This document shows, piece by piece, positions 22,105-34,100 of a DNA stretch of 64,000 bases (position 1 is the first letter of the stretch; every line of letters begins with the position of its first letter). Below the pieces are notes generated by a model. The model was not told the origin of the DNA. It did no database searches and saw only the letters and a program-made list of their open reading frames with translations. The DNA lies in NCBI GenBank assembly GCA_036971715.1, contig JAVHJL010000005.1, positions 2,604,001-2,668,000 on the forward strand. The letters run 5' to 3'. Source of the DNA: Arthrobotrys musiformis (lineage: Eukaryota; Ascomycota; Orbiliomycetes; Orbiliales; Orbiliaceae). Made by a program: the position numbers and the translations under genes.

Positions 22105-24375
22105 CTAGACCGATGCTGAAGACTTTCGCCCTCCTTGGAAATCACCACCTTTTTGCCTTTCCTGGTCAACATCCCCATCTGTGAAGAATGAGGACTGGTT
22201 ACCACCTGATCCTGACCCCCCAACCGATGCCGAACCTGTGCTAGCAGTTGCCACCGTGCTTCCAACCTCAACCGCCTTCGTATTGGCATACGTGTCTAGT
22301 CGAACTCGGATCTGGCGGCCCTGGTACATAGTTCCATTGAACATATCGCAAGCTCTCTCTGCTTCCTCTGAAGTCGCAAAGAGAACAGTTGCATACCCAC
22401 GGCCTTTGTTATTCGGCTTTCGTGGGACGTCACAGCGAACGATGTTTCCAGCTGGGCTCAAAAAGGTTCTAAGATCCTTCCAGTGTGTGTTATATGGTAG
22501 GTTGCCAATGAAAATACCACGACTTTCAGTTTGAACACCACCATGGCTCAAGTTGACTGGAACACCAGAAGCATTGTTGACGAAGACTGGGGTAGGAGGG
22601 ATGGCGACGGGTTGAATAGTCGAGAATCGGTGGCCGTCCTGACTCGAACCCTGGCTGTATTGCTGCTGTTGCTGCACACCAAGAAACCCCTGAGTGGCCT
22701 GGTTGCTTGCGACTCGGGTAGTCGTGATAGAATTCGGCGACGTCATCGGAGGGCCATGTGAGAAGCCACCAACGGGTCGAGGGTTGTAGAAGGAAGGGAG
22801 TTGTTGATATTCCCCTTGGCCGGGTAGGAACGGCGGCATGTTGTGGCCTTGCTGGCGCATAGGACTTTGTTCTGCTAGCGAAGAAGATGTTAATATAATT
22901 GACTAATTGTCAAAATTGAGGTATACAGCAAGTGCGAAGAGAAGGAGAAACGAGATTCAAAAGCTTTGGTACACCATACCTCGTTGCGGTAAGTAAGACA
23001 TTGTCGAGTAGTTCATATTAGAAGATGGGGAGAGTGGTCCTGCAAAGTGAGATAATGGATAGGTTGGAAAATGTGGCTGGGGAGGGGAGAGAGTTAGGAA
23101 TCCAGATGGAGGTCTCGAATTATTGGGTTGGTTTGGAGTGCTGCGCCTAGTTGTATTTTTGCTGTATGGCGAGGAGGAAGATGGGGTTGATGATGATGAA
23201 GATGATTGGAACCCAAGCGGAGAGTTGTCTTGAAACCGAGAGAGTTCTTCCTGAAAGAGGGCATGATGCCGTGCTGAATGAAAAGAAGCGGCCCGCTGTG
23301 CTATAACGGCCTGTCGCTGATACTCTTCTACTGAGTTTTCACCGTCACGCGTCGACAGAACACCCCCCTCGACGAAGCCTAACTGTTGGAAACTACCACT
23401 AAGGTCGACAGCAGCATCATCATCATCATCCCGATCCCTCGATTGCTGTTGGGGCCGAGAGCGCTCCTCCTGATGGCGGATGCCGGCATTGTGGGCCAAC
23501 GCTGTATAGTGGTGATAAGCCTGGGTCGCGATCCATTCGTTGTATGCAGCGAGTTGAGACGGAACGAGATTCGAGTATGCCGAAAAGTTTGCACTGCTGC
23601 TAGTATTGTACTCCGCGGGTAGCGGAGGAACTGGCACGTATTCCAAGAGCAGACTGCCGTCGGGAGACGATGTTGGATTCGGCTCCTGCGCCAGAACTGG
23701 GACTGAATTGGCCTCGTTTCCTAGCTTTACCATCAATGCCCTCCCATGCCATTCGAAGCCATCCAGACGATCTAGCGAGAGGCGGTTAAGGCGACATATT
23801 TTAGTATTTCGGGGGAGCAAACAGAGCTGAAAGTGGAAGACAAGGGGGATGGGAATGGCAAGAAAGAGAAGAAGAAGAAAAAAATCCTACCTACAACTTT
23901 CACTGCCTGGTCTCTATCTTTGACGATAATGTACCCAAAGCCCCTCGAGCGGCCATCTGCTGTGAGATATATTTCCACCCGTTGAACATTGGGTGTTATT
24001 TCTCGCACAAGGTCTTTCAAATCCTGCCAGCGGCCCCTCCAAGGTATCTATAGGAATGCTTTGTTAGATCTCCCAGACAAAGAAAATGATCAGGGTATGT
24101 TTTCAAAATAAGAATAAATATTAAAAAAAATAAAGAATTGAAAAAAAAGATATTGGGAGAAGGTAACAGAAAACGAAAAACGAAACCGAATGCTTTGGAG
24201 GGGACCGAAGAGAACACAGAGGTGCATCCCAAGAAAAATGTGTCAATTAATTTCCAATAACACTCCTTGACAGCCGAGGGCAATATTATTAGACGGGGAG
24301 GCGCACATTTCCAACGAGAATTATGTACTCATCCGAGTTTAGTGCACCGGCTGGCCGCTGCAGGACATTACCCAT
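22105..24375 (-). CDS. RNA-binding protein with two RRM domains
   Basis: Four exons: 24375-24307, 24047-23891, 23771-22980 and 22871-22105 (594 aa, phases consistent). RRM1 begins in exon 1 with RNP2 YIILVGN, followed by IPWRGRWQDLKDLVREI, RNP1 RGFGYIIV and VVDRLDGFEWHGRALMVKLG. A long Gln/Ser/Pro-rich linker follows, with an Asp run from GAT/CAT repeats near 23420. RRM2 is canonical: RNP2 IFIGNLPYN, KDLRTFLSPAGNIVRCDV, RNP1 GRGYATVLF and MYQGRQIRVRLD. The C-terminus is Gly/Ser-rich. The layout resembles the Gbp2/Hrb1 class of shuttling mRNP proteins, so nuclear mRNA processing or export is likely, though paralogy is not resolved. Intron 1 is unusually long (259 nt) with a GTGCGC donor, so the exact start is the least certain part. 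Confidence 0.88.
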
Positions 24376-27300
24376 ACCTGTGGTGCCACTTTTGAGCCGG
24401 TGCTGTCGAGTATCTCACTTCGAGTGCAGAGATGGTGTGGGAGTGAATTCAATATCGAGGGTTGCTTCGTGATAAAGTCTAGATCGTATAACTCTTGATA
24501 TTTGAAGCCTTTCAAAAGGGGGCCCCTCCTTGAAGAACTTTATTGGACAAAGTCAATAGAGAAGGAGGGAAGCTTTTGAAAACACTCTAACATCTTTATG
24601 TGAGTTCCTTTCGTCTACGTCTCCAAATGCAAGGCCAGCTACTAGGTCTAAATTTTCTTTTTAAGGATGGCGCTCACGCAGACAAGGACTGGATTTCTTT
24701 GTCCGACCAATCAGGCAAAAGATCTGGTCGTCCGACTGCAAAATAGAACTGGGACGACGTGGCTCTATGACGAGAGAGGCGGTTCCCAGGTCGGTCAATC
24801 GTCCTCGTACGGCGAAAAATTCGACCTGTTAATTGAATGTTGGAATCTGTAGTGTGTGTTTTATATAGTTTCTCATATCGGTATGTCGAAGGTTCCGCCA
24901 CTGTCAGCAAACCAGTAGTGCGTGAAATCCTTGGTTGAGACCCTATTTTTCTGAGCTATGCCATGCACTCCTCCAAAGGGAAAACTAAACAAGTCATTTT
25001 AGGCCAGGTTTGATTTGGTATCAAACTTCTAACCCTGCCCTGCACGCCGACGGTGTGACCCGATCGTAGGACCGTGACCGCGTCTGCTACAAGCGGATGG
25101 AGCTTGCCCCAGGTGGCTGAAAAAGGCGGCCCTGTAGATCGAAAGTGTGGCAGAATCATTTGAGAGGCGAATAGCCTCGCGGGCTAGACAAATTGTCATT
25201 GAGATTATCCTTGACAGGAGAATGCAAACGGATACGACAAGCGTGATGGATAGAGCAATCGGGTCACTCCCATCTGCAGACCGCCTTCCGGGTGGCAACT
25301 GACATAATAATCACTTTAATGACTTGGTCTTGTCAGTTTTTCAGCATCTCCAAACATTCCGTGCGTAAGTGCAGATACCGGGCGTACCCTGATTCATGAT
25401 GCAGGCTAGGCTACGGAAAAACAATCCAGCCCATTTCCTGTTCTTGGGTTGGATTGGCCGTTTGGTCGAAGCCCTTTTCACAGTTTTCGACAAAATAAGA
25501 CATTCATTCGTCAGGGTGGGTTGGAGGGACTCTGGATAACAGGCGTCGTCCCAGGCCTGGCTAGCGGAATGTTGGAAGCTTTTTTGTTGTTGCTTTTTGA
25601 CGAGGCCATCCCCATTCCAGTAACATGCCAAGCTCCCTAGTGCCGGAGCTTCGCGAAAGACAAGGGTCATAGCTCGCTGCAAACCTGCTCTCGAGGTGGC
25701 CAAGGTCTCGATCGTTTCCGAAAAACCTGATCCTGAACCCCTAGATACCAAGTTTCTGTGGGAAGCCATAGGTCCGGATCTATTGCGTTTGTAATCCAGC
25801 CAGCTTGTCGAATTTGCCTTGACCAGATATAGAATCCTATTCTGAGCTGAGCATGTGATTCCGGTCGAGCATCGCGTGGCGCCTGGCACTGCATTGTGGG
25901 CGCCCCATTACCAACTTAGCAAGTCGGCACTCAAGTTCACAGTCAGTTTTTTTTTTTTAGTTTTTTTTTTTAAAAAAAAAAAAAAAAAAACACTGCGGCC
26001 GTTGAATTCATGAATTAGCCGGGATAGCTATAGTCTAGTTGTACTAACCTGGGTGTTCATGCTCAAGTGTAGAGGGTGCCGCTGCGCAGGAGACAAAGAT
26101 CTATACCTGATACAAGTCTTCCGTGATAAAACAAATCAGTATTTCAAATCAATACATATACAGCTGTGAACTCGTGTGCGCATATGTCGGGGCTGGTATC
26201 TTTCCCATTCCGCTCGGCATGGGATTCTACAGAAGCCCATATCAATCAGGGTTTCCTTCCCGAGAACTCTAATCTAACATCGCTGGCAATAGCTAGCGAT
26301 GTTGCATGTTGCATGTTGGTAAGTTCCCAAGTCCTCGTCACCCAGCTGCGGCCCAATCGGCGATTTTAGCAGTTCTATCATGACGCATTTGCCTCTTGAT
26401 ACGCAAATCGGAGACCCTATGCCGCGTTTATTTGATATCATGGCGCATGTTGAAAAGTTAGACGGATATGGATGAGAGTGAGGATTTATTATAGAGGTGT
26501 GGCATTATTGCAAGAATTGCTGTCGTTTAAAAAGGTAGTCCACTATAGGTAACGTTATTGATGCCCAGACCACCAAGTAGGGAAAGATTTACAAATATCG
26601 ACGCTATAGTTGTGCTTGAATTCTAGATCTCTCGTGCGGGGAATTTGCCGGGGCGAGCATGCAAGTGATATGTGGAAATTGTATCGGCAGGCACCCGATC
26701 CGGCTATAATCAGGTCGCCGCTCGGGTGTATACTTCGCAGTACTTGGTTTATAGATAACCAATTAATAAATAGACTGTCTGGGCACGTATTAGCTTTTAT
26801 AGTATACTGCAGTGACAAATTAAATGCATCCTATGGCGCGCTATGAGTAGTTGCGTTCGTGAAAAATGTGCATACGAGAGTGACTCTCTATTATATTATT
26901 CGAACCTTTGAGGTTATCGACCTATAAGCTACTCTACGCTAGACTTTAACGTGAGAGATTTAGGAATCTTCATTCATTGCGTTGAGAAAATGGGATTAGA
27001 TTCCTAGCTTATGAATGATGCATTACGCTGTAGTGCTGTCTATGAAATATTCGAGTCACCCAACGCCCATCACAGGCGTATTGCGTCTGAGGGATAATAG
27101 ACGCGTGCCGCCCTATTCTAGATATGCTAATCGGAAATATAATACATCTGGAAATGAAACCATAACTCCCGTACTGACCGAACGACCGCACTGAAAAGTA
27201 TATTGAAACGAAGATTACAGAGCCTGAGAGCTAAGCCAGTCTTCAAAGAAATACAAATGGATAGATGGAAGCACTTGGAACATGCCGTCGTAAAAAAGGA

Positions 27301-27429
27301 GAAGAAGAAGCCATCAGATCCAAAAACTTATGGGGCTGGGCCCCAGAGAAAGATTTGCATCCAAACGGGAGATTTGGCGGGCAGTGGCTTCATACGTAGC
27401 GAAAATCGCTATATGGGCTGGAGCCTGTT
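24376..27429. other. Gene-poor 3-kb region
   Basis: It contains the promoter of the RRM gene and otherwise no supported gene. A 182-codon minus frame (25341-25889) is Arg/Ser/Cys-rich without a domain. A minus frame at 25029-25298 has one hydrophobic helix (ITLVVSVCILL) but lacks an ATG. A homopolymer block (25947-25990) sits in the middle, followed by an AT-rich part (26400-27000). The stretch may contain transposon remnants too decayed to name. Confidence 0.4.
25947..25990. repeat. T12-AG-T11-A19 homopolymer block
   Basis: Twelve T, AG, eleven T and then nineteen A follow each other directly, so the last T run and the A run can pair as a hairpin. This looks like two poly-A tails end to end (retroposition footprints) or slippage products. 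No element could be recognised on either side. Confidence 0.85.
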
Positions 27430-28234
27430 CTATCCGAATCGTTTGGCTCTAGCCTCAGCCTTCGCTTTCTCAGATGGGTCAGCCAACACGCCCCTCGTAG
27501 CAGGCTTCGGGCTGTCCTTGCTCTTTTTCGGTGGCTCATGTTGAATACGGGTTTCAGATGCCCGCTTTTTGCCTTTATTTTCACCAAGTGCAGAGTCTAA
27601 AGCCTTGATTGTGGTGTCTTTGTTCGAGCCGTCATCATCTGCTGCGAACCGTTTTGCACGTTCCGCGAGTTTAATAGACTCGGTTACGGGCACACCAAAT
27701 CGGGCGGCTCTCTTTTTGCGCTTTTCGAGTTCCGAATCGGCATCCGTAGTAGATAGACCGGCAACGAAGGACTCGACAGGCTCGGGGGCTTTAGGTTCTT
27801 CAGGCTTTGGTTCTTTTGGTGCAGGCGTATCGAATTCATCGGCTAGGCGTTTAAAAGTGAACTTCTTCTTTTCTCCTTCAATTGGATTCGCGGTAGTTGG
27901 CTCTGGTGCGGATTCAGGAGGAACCGTTGTGTCTGTCTCGACTTCCTTCTGTTCGGCTGGTGTTTCAGTAACTGAAGTTGTCGGAGCCGCGACGGGAGCC
28001 GTCTCCTTTGTGGCCTCGGAAGATGATTCTAGAGTGTACACAGTTAGACCCAAGTCGATACATGGGTTTGGACGAGGTTTGCAACATACCTCCATTGGGT
28101 GGATTCGAAGCTTTGGTGGCATCATCAGCAACTAGACGCGAAACAAGTTCATCTTTCTTGCCGACGGTTTGAAGCCCGCGCCGGGCAAGCATCTCCTTCA
28201 ACTCGGCAACCTTGAGTTTGTTATAGTCCGTCAT
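27430..28234 (-). CDS. SAP-domain ribonucleoprotein, Tho1/SARNP-like mRNA export factor
   Basis: Two exons: 28234-28090 and 28028-27430 (247 aa, intron 61 nt with CTAAC branch). Residues 1-40 are a SAP DNA/RNA-binding helix-extended loop-helix (YNKLKVAELKEMLARRGLQT and KDELVSRLV). The middle is Pro/Glu/Thr-rich. The C-terminal half carries the repeated RxxRFG-type motifs of this family: KKRAARFGVP, RAKRFAADD and, at the very end, RAKRFG. Yeast Tho1 and human SARNP/CIP29 bind mRNA and the TREX helicase Sub2/UAP56 in the nucleus. Domain order, size and the RF motifs together make the family assignment firm. The name follows the family, not a proven orthology. Confidence 0.9.
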
Positions 28235-31113
28235 TATTTGAAATATTAAGTTGACAACAGTAGGGATCTTGGTGGGTGATGTTCGATGATCTAGAGGTTC
28301 GAAGAGGTTGAGCTGCCAGCGGTATGTCGTTGTTTCCCAGCGCGTCGCAAGTCAGCCAAGAACACGCCAAGGAAAGGACATCCAACACGACAACACATTT
28401 GTCCGACTCCCAACCTCGAGGCTAGGCGTCGGCTCTGCCTCCGAGCACTGCCACAAAGGATGGCTTGCCAACTCATCACACAAGTGTTCGGAACAGCCAG
28501 GCCTGAAGGGCGAATGCATTCGAGCGTGCGACAATTCTCGATGATGTCAGTCTGCCGGAGGCCCCGACTAGTTAGGCTTGCACTTGCGGAGACGAACCCA
28601 CAAAGTGGATCTCGACCACTCAATTGTTGGGCTTGAACCGAATGGGGGTTATGCGATGAGCTCAACCTCCACGCCCACAGTCGAGCTCATCTGCATCTGC
28701 TTACCGGATGAGCAGGTCAGGCACAAGCTATGATCCATGGTGAGACAATATCACGATTGAAATGTCCAGACGATGCATCAACCCAAAGCTTGTACATCAC
28801 GAAAGCCACTTTTTTTTCACAAATTAATGTCAGCAACATCCATAATTAGTGACCGAGGACCGGACCAAAGTTCAAGCCTGATCCAGATTCAAGAATCGAC
28901 ACACCCCTCGATGGGGAATAAATAACGCGTGCCGTTCAAGGATATTCCGCATATGGCGATAATGTTGGATAAGTGATAGCGCAGGACAAAGTCTCGGTAC
29001 CGTCACGATGGGTTAACTCATGGGCGACGAGTCCTTGGCTCACATTGTGGACACCATCACTGAGATTCGCTAGCTTGGGGAAAAAATTAGAGCCAGTCGT
29101 TTGAGACAACCTCACCGTCTACAAGGCACCAACCAATCAGGGGTCCTCTTTGAATCGATGATGCCTGTCGATTAGGAGACTCTCGGATCCTAAAAAAACC
29201 TTTTTGATTCTTTGGCCGTTGATGGCGCTTGTGCGGGTGGTACCTTCAAGACTTTCCAACGTTTTCTATCGGCTCGAAGTTTTGTTTCAGAAATCGTGAT
29301 ATGTTTGACTACCCTAGCCTTGGGGAATATAAAAAAATTCTCTTGCTGGCTATTTAAGGGCTAGGGAATATGGTCTTCTTGGATTAATTCCTCCGAGCTC
29401 GGGAACCCTCACGAGATGTCGGAAGACCCGTAGTCGAAAGCTGGATAAGCCTTGTTCCTGCGGTTTGCCTTATGGATGTATGTACTGACGACGCGCGAAA
29501 GTCGAACTAACAACAAAACTTCCTGAATGGGCATTTGGCGAACAATTATTTTTGGAGCGAAATCCTGTTAGTCACCTATCGGTGAAAGCGTGGTTGGTTT
29601 TCAAGTCCCCAACCGGCCAAGGGTCGAAAGCAGGGCAGGCGCGCCGGTTGGAAAGTCACTAGACTAGGTGAATCGGTTCATGGCAGCTGAGGCGAAGCTC
29701 CTGGCCCCCGCATGAAGTGGAAATCTCTGCGTCCCAGGTGCGACTGTATGGATTAATGCGCTGTCACCGGGCTAGCCAGATTGAGAGTCCCCGATTATAG
29801 CCTGCAAAACACAAAGATGCGCAAACCATGTACCAATACAAGAGGAAATGGTGCGAGGCTTCATATACCGACCCAGAAGAGGCTCGATATTCGCGAATTC
29901 GTTTTGTTTTCGTTTTTTCGCCCTTCTCCTCCTCACGAAGTTCGACACCCGCTCGAGAATTCCTGCTAAGACAGACAATCCCGCCTCCAGTACTGTTAAC
30001 TGTTACCCAAGGCAGTCAAGTTCTATACGAATATACGAAAAGGGCTAGTAGGGTTTGCAGGCACTAAAACAAGACAGACCATAATACCATCGTACCAACG
30101 AGTTACTGTTATTGCCGTCCTTTGCGCCGCTATCGACGACGACTATTCCAGTTAAACCTCCTCTTTTCCCCTTTACCTTGCCAAACGACATTTCCAGCGA
30201 AACCTGTCTTTCCTATCCTCCAACTTTCAATTTCTCTTAAAAAAAAAACAGACGTTCCTCACGATAGTGTTTCTTTCCAACGATATCACGACTTGATTTG
30301 AAAATAGCCTTACGTTCTCCCCCGAAGTCGATTAGCAACCTTTGCCGCCTCTTTGCCTCTGACGACCGCCCAATAAACCTCATCGGATCCTCAACACCCC
30401 TCCGACATCCCCTTTCCTTCAAAGTACCAAATTCCCAACGAGCGAATATCGACCGTTCAATAATACCACACGTCTAAATATAAGATTTTGATTCTTCGAG
30501 ACTATTGCCCCGACAATCTTTATTTTCAAGGGCATTATATCGCCCGTTTTTATCGGTATGTCTTGATGTTTTGAGATTTGTTAAACATTAAGCGCCTCCC
30601 CCAAAACCACTTCATTTCCCCGCCTTCCTGTCTTTCGAGCCAATATCCGCCGCCCTTCCTCGAAATCGTGGGGTTGGGAGAAAGCTCCGTTGAATATTTC
30701 ACGCCTTCAATTCCTCACGTCTTGCTCTTGCCGCCAATTGGAATATGAAGTGATAGGGAAAGCCTGTTGGAACCGCAAGCGAACAGGGACAATTGAACCT
30801 GCTTCGACGTCACGAATCACCTCGCCCTGGCCCTTACCCTAGTCTACTATAATTCAATTGTGACAGCATCCTCTCATATAGTCCTCCCAGATTTACCAAA
30901 ATACAACTAAGTTCCGTTAACGTTGTCTAAGCCTCACACTAATTGATAAATTTCTATAGATAACTATTCGCCATATTTCTAATGTGTTCCTAACCAAACG
31001 TAGGAATGCATTATCTTAAACTCCCTATATTTCAAGTTGCGAGATAACACACATCTAGCTCGGTATCCTTTTACTCACCCGAGTATATCGAGATCGAACC
31101 CTCAGTTCGCACA
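28235..31113. other. Long upstream region with probable 5' UTR intron of the methyltransferase gene
   Basis: The Tho1-like gene and the large plus-strand gene diverge from here. From about 29900 onward the plus strand is rich in CT and CCTT tracts, typical of fungal promoters and leaders. A good intron, GTATGT at 30556 to CTATAG at 30959 with an ACTAATTG branch, would place a 404-nt intron in the 5' leader. The part 28300-29800 has only short overlapping frames and no recognised element. Confidence 0.5.
30556..30959 (+). other. Predicted 5' UTR intron of the large methyltransferase gene
   Basis: Canonical donor GTATGT, branch-like CACTAATTG about 20 bases before the acceptor TTTCTATAG, and no coding capacity. 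It lies 154 bases upstream of the start codon at 31114. Inferred from signals only. Confidence 0.45.
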
Positions 31114-34100
31114 ATGTCAAATATTTATTCTCCAGAGGCTTCAGCCTCCACGTCACAAATCCCAATGTATTCCGGATCGGGGCAATCCTTCGCGGCAAGG
31201 GCAAGGGCAAAAAAGGCAGCTATGGAAGCCCAGTCGCAAGTCGCGCCCCCTCCAGGCCTGGCTGCTCCATCCACTACCACAGCAGCAGCTCGCGGCCGTT
31301 CGAGGGTCCCATCCCCAAGTTTTTACGGCCACGATGGCGGGAGGCGTGGTCCAACCAAAATACTATTACCTGTCGCCCCATCTCTCACACCGTCTCCATC
31401 CATTACCTCCCCTTCTTCCGACCCTAGAACCCCATCCCCGCCTCCTACTACGAAATCCACCTTCTATCAACTACCAAACCTAGGTTCGAGCTCTTCAAAA
31501 TCGACGATGAATGATGGGACCGGCTATTCACAGGCCGCATCAAAAACACCGTCCTCGACCGCGAACTCGTCTTCTACCGTCGTCGCAGCGACGGAAAAAC
31601 GCCCGCAGAACGTTATCCGAAAGAAGACAAATTCCCAACCAACAGATCCTAAAATGGCGATGCGCACCGGATCGACTACTAGCACGAATGCGTCCTCCGC
31701 GAGTTTCACGACATCTACTTCAGCGTCCCATCTAGATAGAGGATATGGCGAAAGTCGATCGGTTTTTGGAGTTATGCCCCCAACATCCTATACGTACGCC
31801 TCAAGGAATATGCCGACAACGAGCTCTCGCCAGAACCCGAGAACAATCGCACCACCCCCGGGGTTTTCGGGTACCCCTGGCCCAAGTACGATGCAAAGGA
31901 CAAGGTCGGGGAGCGGGAGCCAGTCGTCTGCGACTTCGACGCGATTATCTGTTTCCGGGATCGACTCTCACCTAGCCAGTCCAAAATCAGGGGTGATCCC
32001 ACCTCCGCTCACCATTCCAGCCGCTGTTGCAGAGAACTACAACAGCAGCCCTTCTACCGAAAATTGTGGATCACCTGGTATGTTCAGTCATAATTCTACA
32101 CCCACTTCGTCCTCTACCAATCCCTCTTTATTTCAGTCTCCAGGCTTTTCCCCACCTGTTATAAGAGCCCGAAATTCGAGCCCGGTCAGACCGTTGATAT
32201 CAAAATACGCAGGTGTAGCGGCCGCCACCGATAAGTTAGGAAAGGCGATAGCCATGAAGGGGAAGGATAGCGAAGGAAGCATTCCTGAAGCCCCAAAGCA
32301 AACAAAGGTCTCATCTCGAAATTCCTTACTTCCCTCGAGCTCTGGTACTACGTCTCTCGCGGCTCCTAAGATAAGAGACATAAAGACATCAGAGGCGACT
32401 AAATTGGCCCCACCTACTAAACACATCAGAAAATCTTCCAAAGATTTCCTCCCTTCAAAGTCAGCTCTTTCAGTTGGCTTCGGAGGATTTAATTTTCGTA
32501 AGTCCTCCAAAGACCAGACATCAGCATCCGCCTCATCTTCACAAATTGGCCGGTCATCCCATTCTCGTCAGTCGTCTCGTGATTCCGCCAATGTCCGATC
32601 TCCAGGTGAAAGCTCTGCAACGTCGGCTAGTTATTTCCCATCAACATCCCCTATTCCAATACCCGTCCCGTCTTCCTCTACAACTTCTTTGAGACTCCCA
32701 CCTTCACGACCATCCCGAGATGGGGCTCCAGACGACTTGGAAGGGTTTGGTTCCGATGTCCCAGTGATCCAGAGCGGCATTGTCGCGACCAAGGACTCAA
32801 AGACTAAAGGACACAAGATGAAAATCATTACTTCCTCTTCCCTTCCATACCGTTCTGGGGCGCCTTTCGGAAATGTGAATGGCTCTGCATCCTCATTAAA
32901 TTTAACATCGACGTCTGTTCCAGGCCAGTCAAAGTCCATTCGTTCACCCACACCAACATCTGCAAAAGCGACCAATATCGTACATGGGTTTAATTTTGCG
33001 TCAGCGCAAACGACAAACTCTCAGCCCACCAAAGGAACGGACGGCTCTCCCCGTAAGCTAAAGAAGGAGGATAAGAAGAACTTAGGTGACAAGAATGGCC
33101 TGACTGCAATCCCGCCCCCTTCAAGACCTAGCCTATTTAGCAGGGGGCGTACCAAAACGATTCCATCTCCGGCAACTTCTGGAGATAAGGAAAAGTCTAC
33201 GAGCCAAAGGCGACTTCCTGGCCCAGCCGCAGGAACTGGTCATGAAGGCTACCCCCAGTTCAACAAACCAATCCGGAACAGAAGCTCAAGCAGTGGCTCG
33301 ATTCCAACTGCCCCGACAAAGACCCAAACCGCAGTCTCCACTCCACCTGGCAGCTGGGGGAGGGCTTCTGGGGCCGCTGCGCTCAAAAACCCGCAAATAG
33401 ATTCCTTCCTTGCAAGTCGACTTGAACCTGTGGTCATGAAAGGAGGGGTCGCCAAGTCATCCGGAGGGGTTGAGATGGTAAAGACGGGAAGTGCACAAAG
33501 CACATCCAGTTTCCTCCAGAAACTCACCTCCAAAAATGAGAGTCAGAAGAGTAGCCTTGATCTTCCCAGGACGGAAAGTAGCCAAGGCCAAGGCCCCAAT
33601 AGCAGAGACCATAGCGTGGATATGCCCCGAAAAATTACCAACGAATTTGACGAGTTCAACTTCGGCCCCGATGTTACCGCGCAAAAACACCCTTCAATTA
33701 CTATTGATACCTCTAGCCAACCCCGGCCCAGCGCCGAATCCCCCGTTACTGGGATCCTTTCACCGACAACCAAAATTGGCCTTAGTAAGACGTCCAAATC
33801 AACCCCATCTATTCGGGTTGAGGAGTCAAAGTTGAAGCAGTCAAAGCGGCTCATCCCACCCGCAGTAGGGTCGACCTCTCAACCAACTCGACGTTGGAGG
33901 ATATTCTCTAAAATACAATCGGCGCCCGATGTTTCTAAAGATACAAAACCGAAGAGTTTACCTGCAAAGACTGCCTCACAGTCACCGGTGTTGAGGCAAG
34001 AGGTAAAATTCGGCGATTCAAACTCAGGAGGCTATATAAGAGACGTCCATAGCCCACCCATTCGAAATCCCGGTCACGAGATACCGCGACTTATAGCACC

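Noticed and set aside
22181..24020. Several plus-strand frames opposite the RRM gene
   Set aside because: They are shadows of codon-biased exons on the minus strand.
25341..25889. 182-codon minus-strand open frame
   Set aside because: Composition rich in Arg, Ser and Cys, no domain, no promoter or splice context. Chance frame is likely.
28291..28665. 124-codon minus-strand frame upstream of the Tho1-like gene
   Set aside because: It lies in the promoter, overlaps plus frames and shows no family feature.
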